DNA of 64,000 nt from Stakelama sediminis (GCF_014199335.1 NZ_JACIJI010000003.1:62001-126000), one strand, 5' to 3'. Shown: positions 7,737 through 16,897, counted from the first letter of the stretch. Notes: generated by a model not told the origin, from the sequence alone. A program made the numbers and translations.

Positions 7737-9293
7737 GTGAAAAGTCGTAATCCTGCAGGCATGTTCTGGCTGATCGACGTGGCAGGCGCCGCGTTGTTCG
7801 CCTACGGCATTGCCGACGGCGTCGGTGCGCTGGTCGGTGCGCGATCCCCCGAATGGCCTGCCCTGCTGGCACTGATACTGGGCGCGACGATCCGCGCCGG
7901 CGCTGTGCTGCTGGTCCACAACAGCGCGATTCGCTCTGCCCAGCAGGTGACGGTACGCTGGCGCGCACGCCTGTTCCCTCGTCTGCTCGGCGGTCGGATC
8001 GCACGGCCCCTGCTGGCAGGCGAGAGCGCAACCCTTGCCATCGATCATGTCGCCGCGATCGAAGCGCACGGTGCCCGGTTCCAGCCGGTGCGGATGGGCG
8101 CGTCGCTGTCCCCGCTGCTGGTGGCGGTCATCACCGCCTTTGCAAGCTGGGTGTCCGCGCTCATCATGCTGGGCACGATGGTGCCGTTCATCGTCGGCAT
8201 GATCCTGGCCGGAACCGCCGCGCGCCATGCCTCTGAACGCCAGTTGACCGCGCTGGGCGAACTGTCCGGCCTGTTCGTCGACCGGGTCCGCAACCTGCCC
8301 GTCATTCGCCATTTCGGCGCGGAGGAGCGGATCACCCGGCAAGTCACCGGCGCCACCCGCGAAGTCGCGCTGCGCACTATCGCGGTATTGCGCACCGCCT
8401 TCATCTCCGGCGCGGTGCTGGAATTCTTCTCGGCGCTCGCGGTGGCGCTGATCGCGGTCTATTGCGGGTTCAGTCTGCTCGGCCTGCTGCCGTTTTCACC
8501 GCCGGAGCATCTGACGCTGACCCGCGCTTTTTTCGCACTTGCCATGGCACCCGAATTCTACCTGCCGATGCGCAGGCTGGCCGCCGCCTATCACGAAAAA
8601 CAGCTTGGCGAAGCGGCGATGGAGGCGCTGGACGAAGCGGTGCCCGACCTGCCCGATACCCCTGCAGAGCCTGTAAGCGCCTTTGACGGCCTGACCGTCA
8701 GCGGACTGGCGATTGACTGGCCGGGAACGCGGATCGGGCCGCTGACCTTCACGCTCGGCAATACCGACCTTGTCGCGCTGACCGGTCCGACCGGCAGCGG
8801 CAAGACCAGCGTGCTGGCGGCCATCGCCGGGCAGATTACCGACTTCGACGGCAGCGTCACCACCGCAAGCGGCGGACGAATCGCCCCCGAAGCGATTGCA
8901 TGGGCAGCACAGCGCCCGTTGCTGCTGCCCGGAACGCTCGCCGACAATATCGCGCTGGCCGCACCCGATGCTTCGCGCGAAGCCATTCGGGCGGTTGCCG
9001 AACGTGTCGGCCTGGGTGTGATGCTGACCGAACGCAGCGAGGGGCTGGACCTGATGCTCGACCATCGCGGATCGGGGCTGTCAGGGGGCGAGCGGCGCAG
9101 GCTGGGGCTTGCCCGCGCCATCCTGTCGGGCCGCCCGCTGCTGTTGTGCGACGAACCGACTGCCGATCTCGACGCCGACAGCGCAGCGGACATTACCGCG
9201 CTGCTGACCGAACTGGGCCGCGAACGTTGCGTGCTGGTCGCCACCCATGACCCGGTCCTGACCGAGGCCGCACGGGCGGAGGTGACGCTGTGA
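7737..9293 (+). CDS. cydD: Thiol reductant ABC exporter subunit CydD
   Basis: One half of the CydDC exporter, which moves glutathione and cysteine to the periplasm and is needed to assemble cytochrome bd. An N-terminal membrane domain is followed by an ATPase domain with Walker A GPTGSGKTS (about residue 350), signature LSGGERRRLG and Walker B LLLCDEPTADLD. About 518 residues from this GTG, shorter than E. coli CydD (588). The start is uncertain: the frame is open to 7668, but that would run through the anaerobox; GTG 7737 and ATG 7761 (MFWLIDVAGAA) are the candidates, neither with a good ribosome site. Overlaps cydC by GTGA. Confidence 0.88.
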   Translation: MKSRNPAGMFWLIDVAGAALFAYGIADGVGALVGARSPEWPALLALILGATIRAGAVLLVHNSAIRSAQQVTVRWRARLFPRLLGGRIARPLLAGESATLAIDHVAAIEAHGARFQPVRMGASLSPLLVAVITAFASWVSALIMLGTMVPFIVGMILAGTAARHASERQLTALGELSGLFVDRVRNLPVIRHFGAEERITRQVTGATREVALRTIAVLRTAFISGAVLEFFSALAVALIAVYCGFSLLGLLPFSPPEHLTLTRAFFALAMAPEFYLPMRRLAAAYHEKQLGEAAMEALDEAVPDLPDTPAEPVSAFDGLTVSGLAIDWPGTRIGPLTFTLGNTDLVALTGPTGSGKTSVLAAIAGQITDFDGSVTTASGGRIAPEAIAWAAQRPLLLPGTLADNIALAAPDASREAIRAVAERVGLGVMLTERSEGLDLMLDHRGSGLSGGERRRLGLARAILSGRPLLLCDEPTADLDADSAADITALLTELGRERCVLVATHDPVLTEAARAEVTL

Positions 9294-10927
9294 GCACAAT
9301 CGGCAACATGCTGTCCTGGACGCTTGACCGCCCGACCAAACGCCTGATCGGATGGGCGGCGCTGTCGGCGGCGGTCGCGGCGCTGTCTTCGATCCTGTTG
9401 CTCGCCATTTCGGGCTGGTTCCTGACCGGGGCTGCGATTGCTGGGGCAGCGGGACCGATCGTGGCGATGGGCTTCAACTATCTGATCCCCAGCGCGACCA
9501 TCCGCCTGCTGGCGATTTCGCGTACCGTATCGCGCTATGGCGAACGGTTGCTCTCGCATCGGGCGGCGATGCTGGCGATGGCGGGACTGCGCGGGCGCCT
9601 GTTCGGCAAGCTGGCGGCGCAGGACAGCCGCAACGCGCCCGACCTTTCCGGCGGTGATGCCAGTGCAAGGCTGATCGGCGATATCGATGCGCTGGAGGAT
9701 CTGATCGTCCGGCGTCCTACGCTGCCTGCCAGCCTGATCGCGGCGGTCGTCGGCGTCGTGCTCGCCGCCTTTGCCGGATGGCGCGCGGCGCTGGTGCTGG
9801 CGATCGCGCTTGCCATTCTCCCCTTTATGCTGCGGATGCTGGCCGGGCGGATGACACGGCAGCCCGCGCGCGATGCCGCCGAGGCACTGGGCGATCTGCG
9901 CACCCGCTATGTCGCCTATGCCGCCGCGCGCGCGGAAATCGCCGCTTATGGGCTGGCCGACCGCGTCGATGCCGACCTTACCCGGCTGGCGACGCGGCTC
10001 GACAAAGCGCAGGCCGCATTATTCCGGGGCGAAGGTGCGATTGCCGCGCTGCTTGCCTTTTATGCGGGGCTGGCGGTGGCGCTGGTGCTGATCGCCGGCG
10101 CAGGCACCGGCACGCCCGAACACGTGGCTCTGGCGATCCTCGCCACTGCAGGCGCGGTCGAGGCGATGGCCGCCCTTGCCCGCACCGCCTTTCGTCAGGC
10201 CAGCGTCGAGGAAGGGCTGCGGCGTCTCACGGAACTCGACTCGCTGGAGGGTGAGCCGGTTCGGCATGAAGAGTCCGATGCGGCGGCCCTGCCGCTGCGT
10301 TTCGCCATGCACGAGGTACGTCCGGGCGATCGCATCGCCCTGACCGGCCGGTCGGGGTCCGGCAAAACCATGTTGCTCGAAGGGCTGGCAGGGCTGCGTC
10401 CGGCGACGTTCGACATCGCCGTCGGCGGCAACGCGCTGGCGGATTGCACTGCAGCGACGCTACGCGATCAATCCAGCCTGTCACCACAGGACGCACCGAT
10501 GCTGGCGGGCAGCATTGCCGACAATCTGCGTCTCGCCCGCCCCGGCGTCAGCGAAGACGCGATGTGGCGAGTGCTGGCAATCGCCTGTCTCGACACGCGA
10601 ATCCGCAATGCGCCCGAAGGCCTCGACACCAGATTGGGCGAAGCGGGCGGGATGCTGTCGGGCGGCGAGCGCAAGCGGCTGTCGCTGGCCCGCGCACTGC
10701 TGACCGAACGGCCCTGGCTGCTGCTCGACGAACCGACCGAAGGGCTGGACGCGGCGACGGAAGCGACGCTGATCGAGCGGCTGAAACAATGGCTCGACAC
10801 GACCGGTACGGGGCTGGTGCTGGTATCGCATCGTCAGGCCCCGCTCGCGCTGGCGCATCAGTCGCTGGCGGTGGAATCGATCCCGCGCCTTCAGGCCGCG
10901 GCGATCACGCCGCCCGCCACCGAATAG
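9290..10927 (+). CDS. cydC: Thiol reductant ABC exporter subunit CydC
   Basis: Partner of CydD, 545 residues. The GTG start at 9290 overlaps the cydD stop (GTGA), implying coupled translation of the heterodimer. Transmembrane ABC domain in the first half (for example [20 protein letters not shown], typical of CydC), then Walker [10 protein letters not shown], signature [10 protein letters not shown] and Walker [13 protein letters not shown]. The last 37 bases overlap the 3' end of recF on the opposite strand. Together with cydABX on the other side of the anaerobox this completes the oxidase and its assembly factor. Confidence 0.93.
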   Translation: MSTIGNMLSWTLDRPTKRLIGWAALSAAVAALSSILLLAISGWFLTGAAIAGAAGPIVAMGFNYLIPSATIRLLAISRTVSRYGERLLSHRAAMLAMAGLRGRLFGKLAAQDSRNAPDLSGGDASARLIGDIDALEDLIVRRPTLPASLIAAVVGVVLAAFAGWRAALVLAIALAILPFMLRMLAGRMTRQPARDAAEALGDLRTRYVAYAAARAEIAAYGLADRVDADLTRLATRLDKAQAALFRGEGAIAALLAFYAGLAVALVLIAGAGTGTPEHVALAILATAGAVEAMAALARTAFRQASVEEGLRRLTELDSLEGEPVRHEESDAAALPLRFAMHEVRPGDRIALTGRSGSGKTMLLEGLAGLRPATFDIAVGGNALADCTAATLRDQSSLSPQDAPMLAGSIADNLRLARPGVSEDAMWRVLAIACLDTRIRNAPEGLDTRLGEAGGMLSGGERKRLSLARALLTERPWLLLDEPTEGLDAATEATLIERLKQWLDTTGTGLVLVSHRQAPLALAHQSLAVESIPRLQAAAITPPATE

Positions 10928-11973
10928 CGGGTCGCACCGTCCGGCAGGCCGTCGAACAGCGCCGCCTCCGTCCCCGTCATCCACACCTGCCCGCGCCCGT
11001 CCAGCCGCTCGAACAGCGCCCGGCGGCGCAGCGGATCGAGATGCGCCGCCACTTCATCGAGCAGCAGTATCGGCATCATGCCCGTACGATCCGCCACCAG
11101 TTCGGCATGGGCCAGCACAATGCCCAGCAGCAACGCCTTTTGTTCGCCGGTCGAACACAGAGCCGCCGCCTGCCCCTTGCCCAGATGCGTGACGGCCAGA
11201 TCGGCGCGGTGCGGCCCGGACAGCGTGCGTCCGGCGGCGGCATCGCGCCTGCGCCCCTCGACCAGATCGCGGCGCAGCGTGTCGGCATCGCCCTGCCACC
11301 CCTCCAGCGCCAGGCCGGCGCGGGCAAAGGGGCCGTCGGGTTGCGTTGCCAGCCGGTCGCCCAGCAGCGCCACCATCTGCGCGCGCGCCTCGGCAATGGC
11401 GCTGCCATGCTCGACCATCTGCATCTCCAGCGCCGCCAGCCAGTCGGTATCGAGCCGTGCCACGCCCTTTTCCGCTTCGCCCAACAGACGGTTGCGTGCG
11501 CGCATTGCGGCTTCGTAGCGGCTGGAATGCCGCGCATGGCCGGGCGTCAGCGCCAGCGTCAGCCGGTCGAGGAAGCGTCGCCGTTCCCCCGCCGGTTCCA
11601 CAAACAGCCTGTCCATTGCGGGCGTCAGCCACAACACGGTCAGCCAGTCGGCCAGCGCCGTAGCCGATGCTGCCGCCCCGTTGATCCGTACCAGCCGCCG
11701 TTCGGGCGCCTGCACACGGGTGCCGGTGCCCAGCTCGCCCTCCCCGCTCAGCCGTGCCGCGACGCCGAATCCGCCACTGCCACCCTGCCGCGCCATATCG
11801 AGCAACGCCGCCCGCCGCAGCCCGCGCCCCGGCGCGAGCAGCGACACCGCCTCCAGCACATTGGTCTTGCCTGCACCGTTTTCACCGGTAAGCACCACGA
11901 AACCCGGCCCCGGCGTCAGCACGGCATCGGCATGGTTGCGAAAATCGCTTAAACTGAGGCGGGTGATTGCCAT
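10891..11973 (-). CDS. recF: DNA replication and repair protein RecF
   Basis: SMC-like ATPase of 360 residues that loads RecA at gapped DNA with RecO and RecR. It begins [19 protein letters not shown], the RecF pattern, with Walker [10 protein letters not shown] at 30-38, an ABC-like signature LSGPHRADL and Walker [13 protein letters not shown]. Length is normal. It is not next to dnaN, whose start lies about 3.4 kb away on the same strand, so the classical dnaA-dnaN-recF order is broken here. Its 3' end overlaps cydC (opposite strand) by 37 bases. Confidence 0.95.
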   Translation of the reverse strand: MAITRLSLSDFRNHADAVLTPGPGFVVLTGENGAGKTNVLEAVSLLAPGRGLRRAALLDMARQGGSGGFGVAARLSGEGELGTGTRVQAPERRLVRINGAAASATALADWLTVLWLTPAMDRLFVEPAGERRRFLDRLTLALTPGHARHSSRYEAAMRARNRLLGEAEKGVARLDTDWLAALEMQMVEHGSAIAEARAQMVALLGDRLATQPDGPFARAGLALEGWQGDADTLRRDLVEGRRRDAAAGRTLSGPHRADLAVTHLGKGQAAALCSTGEQKALLLGIVLAHAELVADRTGMMPILLLDEVAAHLDPLRRRALFERLDGRGQVWMTGTEAALFDGLPDGATRYSVAGGVIAAA

Positions 11974-11981
11974 ACCCCGTC

Positions 11982-11994
11982 CCTAACGCTTAGG
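11982..11994. repeat. Short perfect inverted repeat in the recF/lipoprotein divergent gap
   Basis: CCTAACGCTTAGG (five-base arms, three-base centre) occupies the 33-base gap between the divergent starts at 11973 and 12007. It could be a small operator or chance; arms this short give little support. Confidence 0.35.
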
Positions 11995-12006
11995 ATCATA
12001 ACCGCA

Positions 12007-12351
12007 ATGCGAACCGGAATCCTCTTTGCCGCGCTGGCACTCACCAGCCTTACTGCCTGCCACCCAAAAACCCCGCAGGAAAAACAGGCCGAACAGTTGC
12101 AGCATGAGGCCGATGCCCGTGCCGACGCGCTGACGGCCGCTGCCGATAACAAGGCTTCCGATATGGAGGCACAGGCAGAAGGCATCCTCAATCAGGCGGG
12201 TCAGTCGGGCAGTTTCGAGGCCCGGCGGCTGAAGGTCCGTGCCGACGCGCTGAAGACCGAAGCCAAGCTGGTGCGGCAGGAAGGGGCCGCCAAGGCCCGC
12301 GCAATCCGCGACGAGGGCAAGGCAAAGGCGAGCGCCGTCCTCGCGCAATAA
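12007..12351 (+). CDS. Small coiled-coil lipoprotein, function unknown
   Basis: A 114-residue protein with a lipobox LTAC ending at Cys18 after a short hydrophobic signal, so it should be lipidated. The mature part is almost wholly helical and charged, rich in Ala, Lys, Glu, Asp and Gln (KQAEQLQHEADARADAL, then KAKASAVLAQ at the end), like a single long coiled coil. No named family is recognised. AGGA lies 11 bases before the ATG. A strong stem-loop follows the stop immediately. An envelope-spacer or stress role would be guesswork. Confidence 0.75.
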   Translation: MRTGILFAALALTSLTACHPKTPQEKQAEQLQHEADARADALTAAADNKASDMEAQAEGILNQAGQSGSFEARRLKVRADALKTEAKLVRQEGAAKARAIRDEGKAKASAVLAQ

Positions 12352-12353
12352 TT

Positions 12354-12374
12354 CCGGTTCCGGCGGGGAACCGG
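12354..12374 (+). terminator. Stem-loop directly after the lipoprotein stop
   Basis: CCGGTTCC and GGAACCGG form a perfect eight-base stem around the loop GGCGG, two bases after the TAA. There is no T-run behind it (CGCGCGCGCC follows), so it may be a 3'-end stabilising hairpin or a weak terminator rather than a canonical intrinsic terminator. Confidence 0.55.
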
Positions 12375-12431
12375 CGCGCGCGCCAATCGCTATGGCGACG
12401 TACCCTTTCCCTTTATACCGGAGCACTCCCC

Positions 12432-12998
12432 ATGCGCCTTCCCCTGCTACCGCCCGACCAGCTCAGCGACGAACAACGCCCGCTCTATGCCGATATGAAA
12501 GCGGGCATCGGCGAGAAATTTGATGATTTCATTGCCATTCGCGACGACGGCGCGCTGATGGGGCCGTGGAACCCATGGTTGCGCTGGCCGAAAATGGGCG
12601 GTGCGATCTGGGATCTGACCAAGGCAATGTCGATGGCGGCGACGCTGCCCGACCCGGCACGTCAGGTCGCGATCCTGGTCACCGGCGCACATTTCGATGC
12701 GGCATACGAACTGTATGCCCATGTCGAGGTCGCCGAGCGCGACGGCATGAACGACAAGCGGCTTTCCGAACTATGCGCCAATATCAAACCCGACGATTTG
12801 TCGGACGAAGAAGGCGTCGCCTATGACGTCGCTTATGCGCTGGTCAATGGCGGCACTCTGCCGCGGCCCTGTTACGATCTGGCGGTCGATACCTTCGGAC
12901 AGGATGGCACGGCCGAACTCATCTATCTGGTCGGGCTCTATTGTCTGGTGTCGATGACGCTCAACGGGTTCAACGTGCCGGTGCCGGAAAAACAGTAG
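12432..12998 (+). CDS. Carboxymuconolactone decarboxylase-like protein
   Basis: 188 residues resembling the all-helical CMD/AhpD superfamily: PDPARQVAILVTGAHFDAAYELYAHVEVAERDGM matches in outline the core helix pair that carries the conserved histidine (here in YAHVEVA). The CxxC of peroxidase-type AhpD is absent, so a thiol peroxidase role is unlikely. The C-terminal half (AELIYLVGLYCLVSMTLNGF) is typical of alphaproteobacterial members whose reaction is unknown. A single gene, spaced 80 bases from the lipoprotein; it converges on the coq4-like gene. Confidence 0.75.
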   Translation: MRLPLLPPDQLSDEQRPLYADMKAGIGEKFDDFIAIRDDGALMGPWNPWLRWPKMGGAIWDLTKAMSMAATLPDPARQVAILVTGAHFDAAYELYAHVEVAERDGMNDKRLSELCANIKPDDLSDEEGVAYDVAYALVNGGTLPRPCYDLAVDTFGQDGTAELIYLVGLYCLVSMTLNGFNVPVPEKQ

Positions 12999-13015
12999 GC
13001 AGAAAAAGCGGCGGG

Positions 13016-13804
13016 TCAGATGCCGCTGATCCGCCGTTCGCGCAGCCATGCCTGCGCTGCGTGATATTTGACCGGGTCGGCGATGTTCAGACGTTTGCGC
13101 GCCGCCTCCAGCGGTTCGGCCAGCAGCGCCTCATAATCCTCGCCCGAAAGCCAGTTGGCCCGCTTGCCGTGGCGATACCCCTCCCACACGGCTGCGGCGA
13201 AGCGCCGGTCGCGGGTGATACGCAGGCTTTTGAGTGCCGCACCGGTGCCGATCGCCGCCCAGCCCAGACCGCGGGTTTGTGCATAGGAGAAAGCGACAAG
13301 GCACGCCTCGCCCAGATGTTCCTCGGCCGTGTACCCCGTCAGGATATGCCAGATATCGTGAATATCGCGCTCGCGCCGCCCGAACCAGGCATAGGGATGC
13401 TCCACCCCGCGCGATTGGGCATCGAGGTCGGTATAGGAAATGTCGGCCAGCCCGGTTGCCGAAAAGCCGGTGCGATCCAGAAACGCCCGATAGTGCGCGC
13501 CCACCGATCCTTCGGGCAAGCTTTCCAGCCATGCCCGATCACTGAACCGCTCCGCCAGTTCAGTCCGGCGATAGGCGAGCTTGCCCCCGCCGGGATGGGT
13601 CAGCAGGCGGCGATAGTTACGCTGTGCCGTATCGCCGTTCAGCGCCCGCATGATGCGAAACACCTGCACGGTATCATTGCCGTCGGCGAGCAGCCTGCGC
13701 AGCGCGGCAAAGGCTCCGCGCCAGTCGCGCTTCGTCGCAACCGACGGATTGAACGTCGGCGGCGCGTCGGCAATGGTGCGGTCCTCGACCATTCGGGTTG
13801 CCAT
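13016..13804 (-). CDS. COQ4-family protein (ubiquinone biosynthesis-associated)
   Basis: 262 residues from the ATG at 13804, preceded by TAAGGA at good spacing; the frame also has upstream starts (ATG 13813, TTG 13825). The segment HDIWHILTGYTAEEHLGE holds the COQ4 signature HDxxH with a later Glu, which binds a divalent metal. In eukaryotes COQ4 organises the ubiquinone-synthesis complex and has been linked to C1 decarboxylation and hydroxylation; bacterial homologues are less well known. Other ubiquinone genes are absent here. The promoter region carries a perfect palindrome at 13816-13837, suggesting repressor control. Family confident, role less so. Confidence 0.82.
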   Translation of the reverse strand: MATRMVEDRTIADAPPTFNPSVATKRDWRGAFAALRRLLADGNDTVQVFRIMRALNGDTAQRNYRRLLTHPGGGKLAYRRTELAERFSDRAWLESLPEGSVGAHYRAFLDRTGFSATGLADISYTDLDAQSRGVEHPYAWFGRRERDIHDIWHILTGYTAEEHLGEACLVAFSYAQTRGLGWAAIGTGAALKSLRITRDRRFAAAVWEGYRHGKRANWLSGEDYEALLAEPLEAARKRLNIADPVKYHAAQAWLRERRISGI

Positions 13805-13815
13805 AACCTGCATCC

Positions 13816-13837
13816 TTACTAACAAATATGTTAGTAA
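13816..13837. promoter_or_regulatory. Perfect palindromic operator upstream of the COQ4-family gene
   Basis: TTACTAACA and TGTTAGTAA flank AATA, a 9-4-9 inverted repeat lying 12 bases upstream of the chosen start, where it would overlap the promoter or leader. The form (TTACTAAC...GTTAGTAA) resembles operators of TetR/AcrR-type repressors. No TetR gene lies beside it, so the regulator would be encoded elsewhere. It is clearly more AT-rich than its surroundings. Confidence 0.7.
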
Positions 13838-13855
13838 ATGATCGCCGCCTGCGTT

Positions 13856-14194
13856 TCAATAGGCGCAGATACGAAAGTCCTCGCCGACCCAACACGCCTT
13901 GTCAGTTTTCGAACGGGTTGCCGGACCCCAGCGCGAAACAATGCCGTCGCCGGTCAGCCCCTGCACCATCGCCTCACCGGGACCGGTCACCACCACGGTC
14001 ACCATCTCGATGTTCCCGAACAACGGAGCGGACATATCTCGCTGTACGGAAAATGTGCCCTTCTCCTCCGGCAGAAAGGCGCACGGCCCTTTGAACGCCA
14101 TCCCGCCCGCCGCATGAATATCGCAGCGCGCGGGTCTGGATTTGGGGACATGATCGACTCCCGCCAGCAGCAGCAACGCAGCCGTCAACACCAT
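13856..14194 (-). CDS. Small secreted hypothetical protein
   Basis: 112 residues with a short hydrophobic N-terminus (MVLTAALLLLAGVDHV) and four cysteines (in ARCDIH, KGPCAF, KACWVG and FRICAY), compatible with two periplasmic disulfides. The GGGAGGAGGGG ribosome site three bases upstream supports the start strongly. No family is recognised. It lies between coq4-like and dnaN, same strand as both, 21 bases downstream of dnaN, so it may be read through from dnaN. Confidence 0.65.
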   Translation of the reverse strand: MVLTAALLLLAGVDHVPKSRPARCDIHAAGGMAFKGPCAFLPEEKGTFSVQRDMSAPLFGNIEMVTVVVTGPGEAMVQGLTGDGIVSRWGPATRSKTDKACWVGEDFRICAY

Positions 14195-14215
14195 CTTCCC
14201 CTCCTCCCTGAACGA

Positions 14216-15328
14216 TCAGACGCGCATCGGCATCAGCACATAAAGCGCCGGGCTTTTTTCATTTTCCCGAATCAGCGTGGGCGCGGCCGCATCGGCAAGA
14301 TGCAGTTCGACCATATCGCCTTCGATCTGCGCGAGAATGTCGAGCAGATAGCGGCTGTTGAACCCGATTTCGAATGGCAACGCGACATAATCGCCGGGCA
14401 CTTCCTCGGCTGCTGCGCCGTTTTCCGCGCTGGTGACAGACAACGTGATCTTATCGCGGTCGAGCGCCATCTTCACCGCACGGGTCTTTTCCGTGGCGAT
14501 GGTCGAAACGCGATCCACCCCCTCCATGAAGCTCTTCGGATCGATCTTGAGCAGCTTGTCGTTTCCGGTCGGGATGACGCGGGTATAATCGGGGAAGGTG
14601 CCGTCGATCAGCTTCGAGGTCAGGATCGCCTGCCCCAGATCGAATCGAATCTTCGATCCCGACAGTGACACACCGACCGATCCGTCGATTTCATCGAGCA
14701 GCTTGCGCAGCTCGCCCACGCATTTGCGCGGTACGATCACGTCGGGCATCTCCTCCGCCCCGTCCGGACGCGCCACGGTGACACGTGCAAGCCGGTGGCC
14801 ATCGGTCGCCGCCGCTTTCAGCACCGGCTGATCCTCATCCGCGACGTGCAGGAAGATACCGTTCAGATAATAGCGCGTTTCCTCCGTCGAAATCGCGAAA
14901 CGCGTCTTGTCGATGATCTGTTTCAGGGTTTCGGCGGGAAGCTCGAACGTAACGGGCAGGTCGCCTTCCGCGATCACCGGGAAATCGTCGCGCGGCAGCG
15001 TCGGCAGCGAGGACGAATAGCGCCCCGCCGTGATTTTCAATTTGCCCTCCGCAGCGGTCAGTTCGACCTGCGCGCCTTCCGGCAGCTTGCGGGCGATGTC
15101 GAACAGCGTGTGTGCCGACACCGTGGTCGATCCCGGCTGATCGATGGCGGCGGGCACCGTTTCATCGATCTGCAGGTCAAGATCGGTCGCCATCAGTCGC
15201 AACGATCCTTCGGTCGACGCCTCGATCAGGACATTCGACAGAATGGGGATGGTGTTGCGCCGTTCGACCACCGACTGAACGTGGCTCAGCCCCTTCAGCA
15301 AGGTTGCCCGCTCGATCGTCGCTTTCAT
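14216..15328 (-). CDS. dnaN: DNA polymerase III subunit beta (sliding clamp)
   Basis: 370 residues; forms the ring that tethers polymerase III to DNA. The start MKATIERATLLKGLSHVQSV is the usual N-terminus; the open frame extends 13 codons further up without support. Three clamp repeats are recognisable by spacing, and the C-terminus ALYVLMPMRV is the conserved partner-binding end (MPMRL/V). It is about 3.4 kb from recF on the same strand and not beside dnaA. A GGGGG run eight bases upstream may serve as ribosome site. The 150 bases upstream hold its promoter and the terminator of the next gene. Confidence 0.97.
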   Translation of the reverse strand: MKATIERATLLKGLSHVQSVVERRNTIPILSNVLIEASTEGSLRLMATDLDLQIDETVPAAIDQPGSTTVSAHTLFDIARKLPEGAQVELTAAEGKLKITAGRYSSSLPTLPRDDFPVIAEGDLPVTFELPAETLKQIIDKTRFAISTEETRYYLNGIFLHVADEDQPVLKAAATDGHRLARVTVARPDGAEEMPDVIVPRKCVGELRKLLDEIDGSVGVSLSGSKIRFDLGQAILTSKLIDGTFPDYTRVIPTGNDKLLKIDPKSFMEGVDRVSTIATEKTRAVKMALDRDKITLSVTSAENGAAAEEVPGDYVALPFEIGFNSRYLLDILAQIEGDMVELHLADAAAPTLIRENEKSPALYVLMPMRV

Positions 15329-15414
15329 GATTGTAACCCCCGGCCTTTCACGTGATTCGTACTGCATGGTGCAGGGCGGTAACTGTAAAGTACCAATAAA
15401 CTATCTCTAACGAC

Positions 15415-15447
15415 AAAAAGGGCCGGAGCAAGCGGCTCCGACCCCTT
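15415..15447 (-). terminator. Intrinsic terminator of the outer-membrane protein gene
   Basis: On the minus strand GGG-T-CGGAGC, loop CGCTT, GCTCCG-G-CCC form a GC-rich stem with one mismatch, followed directly by TTTTT. It lies 33 bases past the barrel-protein stop and upstream of dnaN, insulating dnaN from read-through. The plus side has only a broken T-run (TTTCTTT). Confidence 0.8.
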
Positions 15448-15479
15448 TCTTTGTCCGAAACTGAACGGTTGGAAACGGT

Positions 15480-16136
15480 TCAGAAGCGGAATCCGACGCC
15501 GGCGACCACCTGATTGCGGTCGGTATTGACGTCGAAGTTGTTAGTGTTGGTGCCGTCCGAATATTCGAACCGCGCATCGCCATAGTTGGAATAGCGATAT
15601 TCCAGCTTCACATAGCTGGTTGGGGTAAGCTGTTTTTCCACACCCGCGCCGACCCGGAACCCATCCAGATTGAAGTGGCGCCCATCGGCCAGCGTACCGT
15701 CGGTCGCCGTCACATCCAGCCGGGCGTTGGTGTAACCGCCCTTGGCATAGATCAGCGTGGTCGGCGTCGCCAGAATACCGGCACGCGCGCCGATATACAG
15801 GTCACGCCCCGCCTTTACGCGGCCATAGCCGAAATAATTGTCACTGCCGTCATAGGGGTTCACCTTTGCAGTCGATCCGTCGACTTCGCCGTCAACGCCG
15901 ATCACGGCATGGCCCAGATTGACGTCATAGCCGGCATCGACACCATAAAGCAGGCCGCTCGCCGTGCGATCGGTGCCGTCGATGTTCGAATCCTGCGAGC
16001 TACCCGGCGAGATGCCGTCATAACCCGCGACCACACCGACCCGCGGTCCGTTGAAGGGCACCTGCGGCCCGGTCTGGGCGAAAGCAGGGGTGGCGACGAC
16101 AACCGCACCAAGCGCGGTCAAGGCAAGCATACGCAT
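15480..16136 (-). CDS. Outer-membrane beta-barrel protein (Omp25/31-like porin family)
   Basis: 218 residues from the ATG at 16136, chosen because TGGAG lies six bases before it and the signal peptide then reads MRMLALTALGAVVVATPAFA with an AFA-Q cleavage site. The mature protein alternates aromatic and polar strands, with GAGVEKQLTPTSYVKLEYRY typical of small alphaproteobacterial barrels, and ends in GVGFRF, the terminal Phe recognised by the BAM complex. Probably an eight-strand barrel in the outer membrane. A terminator follows. Other in-frame starts (16148, 16163) would only lengthen the signal. Confidence 0.85.
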   Translation of the reverse strand: MRMLALTALGAVVVATPAFAQTGPQVPFNGPRVGVVAGYDGISPGSSQDSNIDGTDRTASGLLYGVDAGYDVNLGHAVIGVDGEVDGSTAKVNPYDGSDNYFGYGRVKAGRDLYIGARAGILATPTTLIYAKGGYTNARLDVTATDGTLADGRHFNLDGFRVGAGVEKQLTPTSYVKLEYRYSNYGDARFEYSDGTNTNNFDVNTDRNQVVAGVGFRF

Positions 16137-16280
16137 ACGAAACTCCATTCTATTCTCTTTCACTCATGCCCTGATGAGCAGGGATGCGGAAAATGCCGGA
16201 GGACGGCCACTGGTTGCATGAACGCCAGATAAACGCGGATTTCCGTTGCTTTTGAGCCACAGGGGCTTGAAAAGCGGGGG

Positions 16281-16859
16281 ATGCCTTCCAAGCACGCCTT
16301 TCTCTCGCGGCAATCGGGTGCTGCACTGCGGCAATCCGTTTGCCGCGCGATGGTCCGGTTGCTGCCGGTGCTTGGATTGATCGCGGGGTTTCCGGTCTGT
16401 CAGCCCGCCTCTGCTGCCGATGCTTTGGGCGTCTACAATAGCTGGGGCACCTTTCAGGAAGCGGGGCCGCGGCGCTGTTATGCGATTGCAGAGCCGGTGG
16501 GCCGCTATCGCCACGCAAAGCCGTTCGCGACCGTCTCCGACTGGCCCGCCAGCGGCATTCGGGACCAGTTCTACATTCGCCTCAGCCGCCCGCGAAACCC
16601 CAACGCCCATGTCACCCTGTCAGTGGGCGATCGCCGTTTCGAACTGGTCGCGGGCGATCAGGACGCCTGGGCACCCGATGCGGCAACCGATCGCGCGATC
16701 ACCGGCGCAATGCGCTCCGGCCGCGCCATGAGCGTCGAAACCGTCGACCGGCGCGGCCGTCCCTTCACCGATGTATATGCCTTGCAGGGAGCCGCGACCG
16801 CCATCGATGCCGCAGCCGTCGCCTGTTTCGCGCGGCCCGGAAAAGCCGACGGCGGCTGA
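16281..16859 (+). CDS. Secreted protein, possibly invasion-associated locus B (IalB)-like
   Basis: 192 residues; the first 47 contain a positively charged stretch and a hydrophobic core ending PASAADALG, so a signal peptide is likely. A second ATG at 16350 ([14 protein letters not shown]) would give a cleaner signal, but only the first start has a purine-rich GGGGG before it. [20 protein letters not shown] recalls the IalB pattern in which a Trp is followed by a Cys-Tyr about a dozen residues later, and a second Cys near the end (AAVACFARP) could pair with it. Family assignment is tentative; no role is claimed. Confidence 0.55.
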   Translation: MPSKHAFLSRQSGAALRQSVCRAMVRLLPVLGLIAGFPVCQPASAADALGVYNSWGTFQEAGPRRCYAIAEPVGRYRHAKPFATVSDWPASGIRDQFYIRLSRPRNPNAHVTLSVGDRRFELVAGDQDAWAPDAATDRAITGAMRSGRAMSVETVDRRGRPFTDVYALQGAATAIDAAAVACFARPGKADGG

Positions 16860-16897
16860 CTCGTCCGAAACACTGGCGAAACCGGCCAAAATCGCTT

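Noticed and set aside
15344..15359. parS-like sequence around TTTCACGTGA before dnaN
   Set aside because: Only about 11 of 16 bases match the parS consensus and one arm is broken; it is far from any parAB or origin gene.
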